From contig DASVCR010000076.1 of assembly GCA_036381515.1 (NCBI GenBank), positions 1 to 23,699 on the forward strand: a DNA stretch of 23,699 nt, given 5' to 3'. The stretch's first letter is position 1; each line of letters begins with the position of its first letter. The position numbers were made by a program, and so were the translations under genes. The notes under the pieces were generated by a model that was given only the letters and a program-made list of their open reading frames with translations, had not been told where the DNA came from and did not search any database. Origin of the DNA: ZC4RG20 sp036381515 (GTDB lineage: Bacteria > Pseudomonadota > Gammaproteobacteria > Steroidobacterales > Rariloculaceae). Below are positions 21,518 through 23,699 of this stretch, piece by piece.

Positions 21518-21552
21518 TTTACCGTTTCCCGTCCGGGCATTAAACTGCCCGG
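21518..21552 (+). promoter_or_regulatory. guaB promoter with -10 inside a 7-bp palindrome
   Basis: TTTACC (21518-21523, four of six to TTGACA) is 17 bp from TAAACT (21541-21546). The -10 region is bracketed by CCGGGCA (21533-21539) and TGCCCGG (21546-21552), an exact 7-bp inverted repeat around TTAAAC. The GC-rich discriminator after the -10 is typical of growth-rate and stringent control, as known for E. coli guaBA. A ~30-nt leader with GGAG at 21573-21576 precedes guaB. Confidence 0.6.
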
Positions 21553-21581
21553 CTCAAATCCACCATCCGGTTGGAGCTCCC

Positions 21582-23048
21582 ATGCGGATCATTCACGAGG
21601 CGCTCACATTCGACGACGTCCTCTTAGAGCCCGCGTACTCCGAGATCCTGCCGCGCGAGGTCGACCTCAGGACGAAGCTCACCCGCTCGCTGCTCCTGAA
21701 CATCCCGATCGTCTCCGCGGCCATGGATACCGTGACCGAGGCGCGGCTCGCGATCACGCTGGCGCAGGAAGGCGGCATCGGCATCATCCACAAGAACATG
21801 ACGCCGCGCGAGCAGGCGAGCCACGTGCGGCGGGTCAAGAAATTCGAAAGCGGGATCATCAACGATCCGATAACGGTCAGTCCGAAGGCGACGATCAAGG
21901 AGGTCATCGACCTCACGCGGTCGAAGAACATCTCCGGCGTGCCGGTCGTCGACGGCGAGGATCTCGTCGGCATCGTGACTCATCGTGACCTGCGCTTCGA
22001 GACGCAGCTCGACGCGCCCGTGTCGTCCGTGATGACGCCGAAGGAGCGGCTCGTGACCGTTCGCGAGGGCGCGAGCAAGGACGAGGTGCTGACGCTGCTG
22101 CACCGCTACCGGATCGAGAAGGTCCTCGTCGTCGACGATCGCTTCCGCCTGCGCGGGATGATCACCGCGAAGGATTTCCAGAAGGCGAAGGACTATCCGT
22201 ACGCGAGCAAGGACGAGAACGGTGCGCTGCGCGTCGGCGCGGCCGTCGGCACCGGCTACGACACGGAGGAGCGCGTCGCGCTCCTCGTCGAGGCGGGCGT
22301 CGACGTCGTCGTCGTCGATACCGCGCACGGGCACTCGCGCGGCGTCATCGATCGGATCCGCGAGATCAAGCGCGCGCATCCCGATCTGCAGCTGATCGCA
22401 GGCAACATCGTGACGGCCGAGGCAGCGCGCGCGCTCGTCGAGGCGGGCGCCGATGCGGTCAAGGTCGGCATCGGACCGGGCTCGATCTGCACGACGCGCG
22501 TCGTCGCGGGCGTCGGCGTGCCGCAGATCACGGCGGTCGCCGAGGTCGCATCCGCGCTCGAGGGCACGGGTGTGCCGGTGATCTCCGACGGCGGCATCCG
22601 CTACTCGGGCGACATCGCGAAGGCGATCGCCGCGGGCGCGTATACGACGATGATCGGCAGCCTCTTCGCGGGCACCGAGGAGTCGCCCGGCGACGTCGAG
22701 CTCTATCAGGGCCGCTCGTACAAGTCGTATCGCGGCATGGGCTCGCTCGGCGCGATGGCGGGGCCCCACGGCTCGGCGGACCGTTATTTCCAGGACGCCG
22801 CGGAGGAGCTGCAAAAGCTCGTCCCCGAGGGCATCGAAGGGCGCGTGCCGTACAAGGGCACGCTCGTCACGATCGTGCACCAGCTCATCGGCGGCCTGCG
22901 TGCAGCGATGGGCTACACGGGGTGCGCCAACATCGAGGAGATGCGCACGAAGCCGCGCTTCGTGCGGATCACGGCGGCGGGCCGCCGCGAGAGCCACGTC
23001 CACGACGTCGCGATCACGAAGGAAGCGCCGAATTACCGCGTCGACTGA
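21582..23048 (+). CDS. guaB: Inosine-5'-monophosphate dehydrogenase
   Basis: The 488-residue enzyme (E. coli 488) oxidises IMP to XMP with NAD, the committed step of guanine nucleotide synthesis. The N-terminus LTFDDVLLEPAYSEILP is typical. Two CBS domains occupy about 93-205 (DPITVSPKAT and KNISGVPVVD). The catalytic loop is GIGPGSICTTRVVAG with C303. The flap has R402-Y403 in GSADRYFQ, and the IMP-binding DGGIRYSGDIAKA is intact. ATG 21582 has GGAG at 21573-21576; a longer in-frame reading from 21300 runs through the promoter and antisense to xseA, and is rejected. A palindrome precedes guaA. Confidence 0.98.
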   Translation: MRIIHEALTFDDVLLEPAYSEILPREVDLRTKLTRSLLLNIPIVSAAMDTVTEARLAITLAQEGGIGIIHKNMTPREQASHVRRVKKFESGIINDPITVSPKATIKEVIDLTRSKNISGVPVVDGEDLVGIVTHRDLRFETQLDAPVSSVMTPKERLVTVREGASKDEVLTLLHRYRIEKVLVVDDRFRLRGMITAKDFQKAKDYPYASKDENGALRVGAAVGTGYDTEERVALLVEAGVDVVVVDTAHGHSRGVIDRIREIKRAHPDLQLIAGNIVTAEAARALVEAGADAVKVGIGPGSICTTRVVAGVGVPQITAVAEVASALEGTGVPVISDGGIRYSGDIAKAIAAGAYTTMIGSLFAGTEESPGDVELYQGRSYKSYRGMGSLGAMAGPHGSADRYFQDAAEELQKLVPEGIEGRVPYKGTLVTIVHQLIGGLRAAMGYTGCANIEEMRTKPRFVRITAAGRRESHVHDVAITKEAPNYRVD

Positions 23049-23061
23049 CGTCGGCGCCGTC

Positions 23062-23119
23062 GAAAATTGTGTCAGACACCATTTTCCGTGCGCGGAAAAT
23101 GGTGTCTGACACAATTTTT
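23062..23119. terminator. Second copy of the GTGTCAGACAC palindrome, between guaB and guaA
   Basis: Arms of 27 bp (23062-23088 and 23093-23119, the outermost pair G-U) enclose the loop TGCG. The outer GAAAATTGTGTCAGACAC is identical to the copy at 20051; the inner part differs by compensating changes (CATTTTCCG with CGGAAAATG). It is followed by a T-run (23115-23119). Between co-directional guaB and guaA it may be an attenuator or partial terminator, or simply an inserted repeat. Confidence 0.8.
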
Positions 23120-23133
23120 GTCTCTAAAACCTG

Positions 23134-23699
23134 ATGGAACGCAAAATTCTGATCCTCGACTACGGCTCGCAATACACGCAGCTGATCGCGCGCCGTGTGC
23201 GCGAGGCAGGCGTCTACAGCGAGATCTACGCGCACGACGTGCCGGACGACGCGATCAAATCGTTCGGCGCGTCCGGCATCATTCTCTCCGGCGGGCCCGA
23301 CTCGACGACCGAAACCGGTGCGCCGGCGATTCCTGACGCGGTGCTCGAGGCCGGCGTCCCGCTGCTCGGCATCTGCTACGGCATGCAGGCGCTCGCCGCG
23401 CGTTTCGGCGGCGAGGTGCGCCCGTCCTCGGAGCGCGAGTACGGTTACGCCGAGGTCGAGCTGATCGACGACGATCCGCTCCTCGGGGGATTGGGCGGCG
23501 CGGACAAGACGCTCAAGGTTTGGATGAGCCACGGCGACCGCGTCGAGCGGCTGCCGGCCGGGTTCAAGGCGATCGCGCGGACACGTAACGCGCCGCTCGC
23601 GGCGATCGCGAGCCCGGAGCGGCGGATCTACGGCCTCCAGTTCCATCCCGAGGTCACGCACACCGAGCACGGCTTCGAGATCCTGACGCGCTTCGTCCG
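23134..23699 (+). CDS. guaA: GMP synthase (glutamine-hydrolysing), N-terminal part
   Basis: The frame is open from ATG 23134 to the right edge (188 complete codons), so the gene is cut by the window, not broken. The product begins MERKILILDYGSQYTQLIAR, the standard GuaA start. The class I glutamine amidotransferase domain has its full triad: C81 in GICYGMQ, H171 and E173 in GLQFHPEVTHT. The substrate-loop SGGPDS is at 52-57. The ATP-pyrophosphatase and dimerisation domains should lie beyond the edge. It makes GMP from XMP directly after GuaB. No strong ribosome binding site is visible, and a palindrome separates it from guaB. Confidence 0.97.
   Translation, partial: MERKILILDYGSQYTQLIARRVREAGVYSEIYAHDVPDDAIKSFGASGIILSGGPDSTTETGAPAIPDAVLEAGVPLLGICYGMQALAARFGGEVRPSSEREYGYAEVELIDDDPLLGGLGGADKTLKVWMSHGDRVERLPAGFKAIARTRNAPLAAIASPERRIYGLQFHPEVTHTEHGFEILTRFV

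Noticed and set aside
21468..21518. Longer N-terminus for xseA
   Set aside because: The added residues are not conserved and would include the predicted -10 element. The family-like start is at 21467.
21300..21581. Upstream extension of guaB
   Set aside because: The extension is antisense to xseA and runs through the guaB promoter and ribosome binding site. GuaB homology begins at 21582.

Overview
The window looks like chromosomal DNA of a GC-rich gammaproteobacterium. Coding lines hand-count near 70% GC or above (44 of 60 bases in 1261-1320). The gene order closely parallels the Escherichia coli suhB-trmJ-isc and ndk-rlmN-rodZ-hisS-bamB-der-xseA-guaBA regions, joined to queA-tgt-yajC-secDF. 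The MetX-type acyltransferase resembles the Xanthomonadales type more than classical MetX. A lineage near Xanthomonadales, Nevskiales or Steroidobacterales is my inference; the sequence does not prove it.

Layout. Positions 71-157 carry a tRNA-Leu(CAA) on the minus strand. Positions 158-894 hold no convincing gene, are visibly less GC-rich in part, and end near a decayed 5' half of a tRNA-Leu (832-873). Then, on the plus strand, come queA-tgt (tRNA queuosine synthesis) and yajC-secD-secF (Sec translocon accessory complex). A large cloverleaf-like inverted repeat separates secF from convergent suhB. suhB and trmJ diverge from a shared 75-bp promoter region. trmJ overlaps iscS, followed by a divergent IscU-like protein, iscA and a strong intrinsic terminator. 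Next is the ndk-rlmN-pilF-rodZ-hisS-yfgM-bamB-der run, tightly packed with several overlaps. A 510-bp repeat-rich spacer (two tandem arrays and a 30-bp perfect inverted repeat) precedes a MetX-family acyltransferase gene. A palindromic bidirectional terminator lies between it and convergent xseA. xseA diverges from guaB. A second copy of the same palindrome family sits between guaB and guaA, and guaA runs off the right edge.

Most of the window is conserved housekeeping: tRNA and rRNA modification, protein export and outer-membrane assembly, cell shape and pili, translation, and guanine nucleotide synthesis. The most unusual point is the isc locus. Compared with E. coli it lacks iscR, hscB, hscA, fdx and iscX. 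Its remaining IscU-like protein has lost two of three cluster-ligand cysteines, the conserved Asp and His, and the chaperone-recognition motif, while IscS and IscA keep their catalytic and ligand residues. This suggests a scaffold that has been repurposed or is decaying. Other points of interest are the intergenic repeats, the tRNA-Leu remnant, a five-copy 36-bp repeat inside rodZ, and short GC palindromes centred on some -10 elements.
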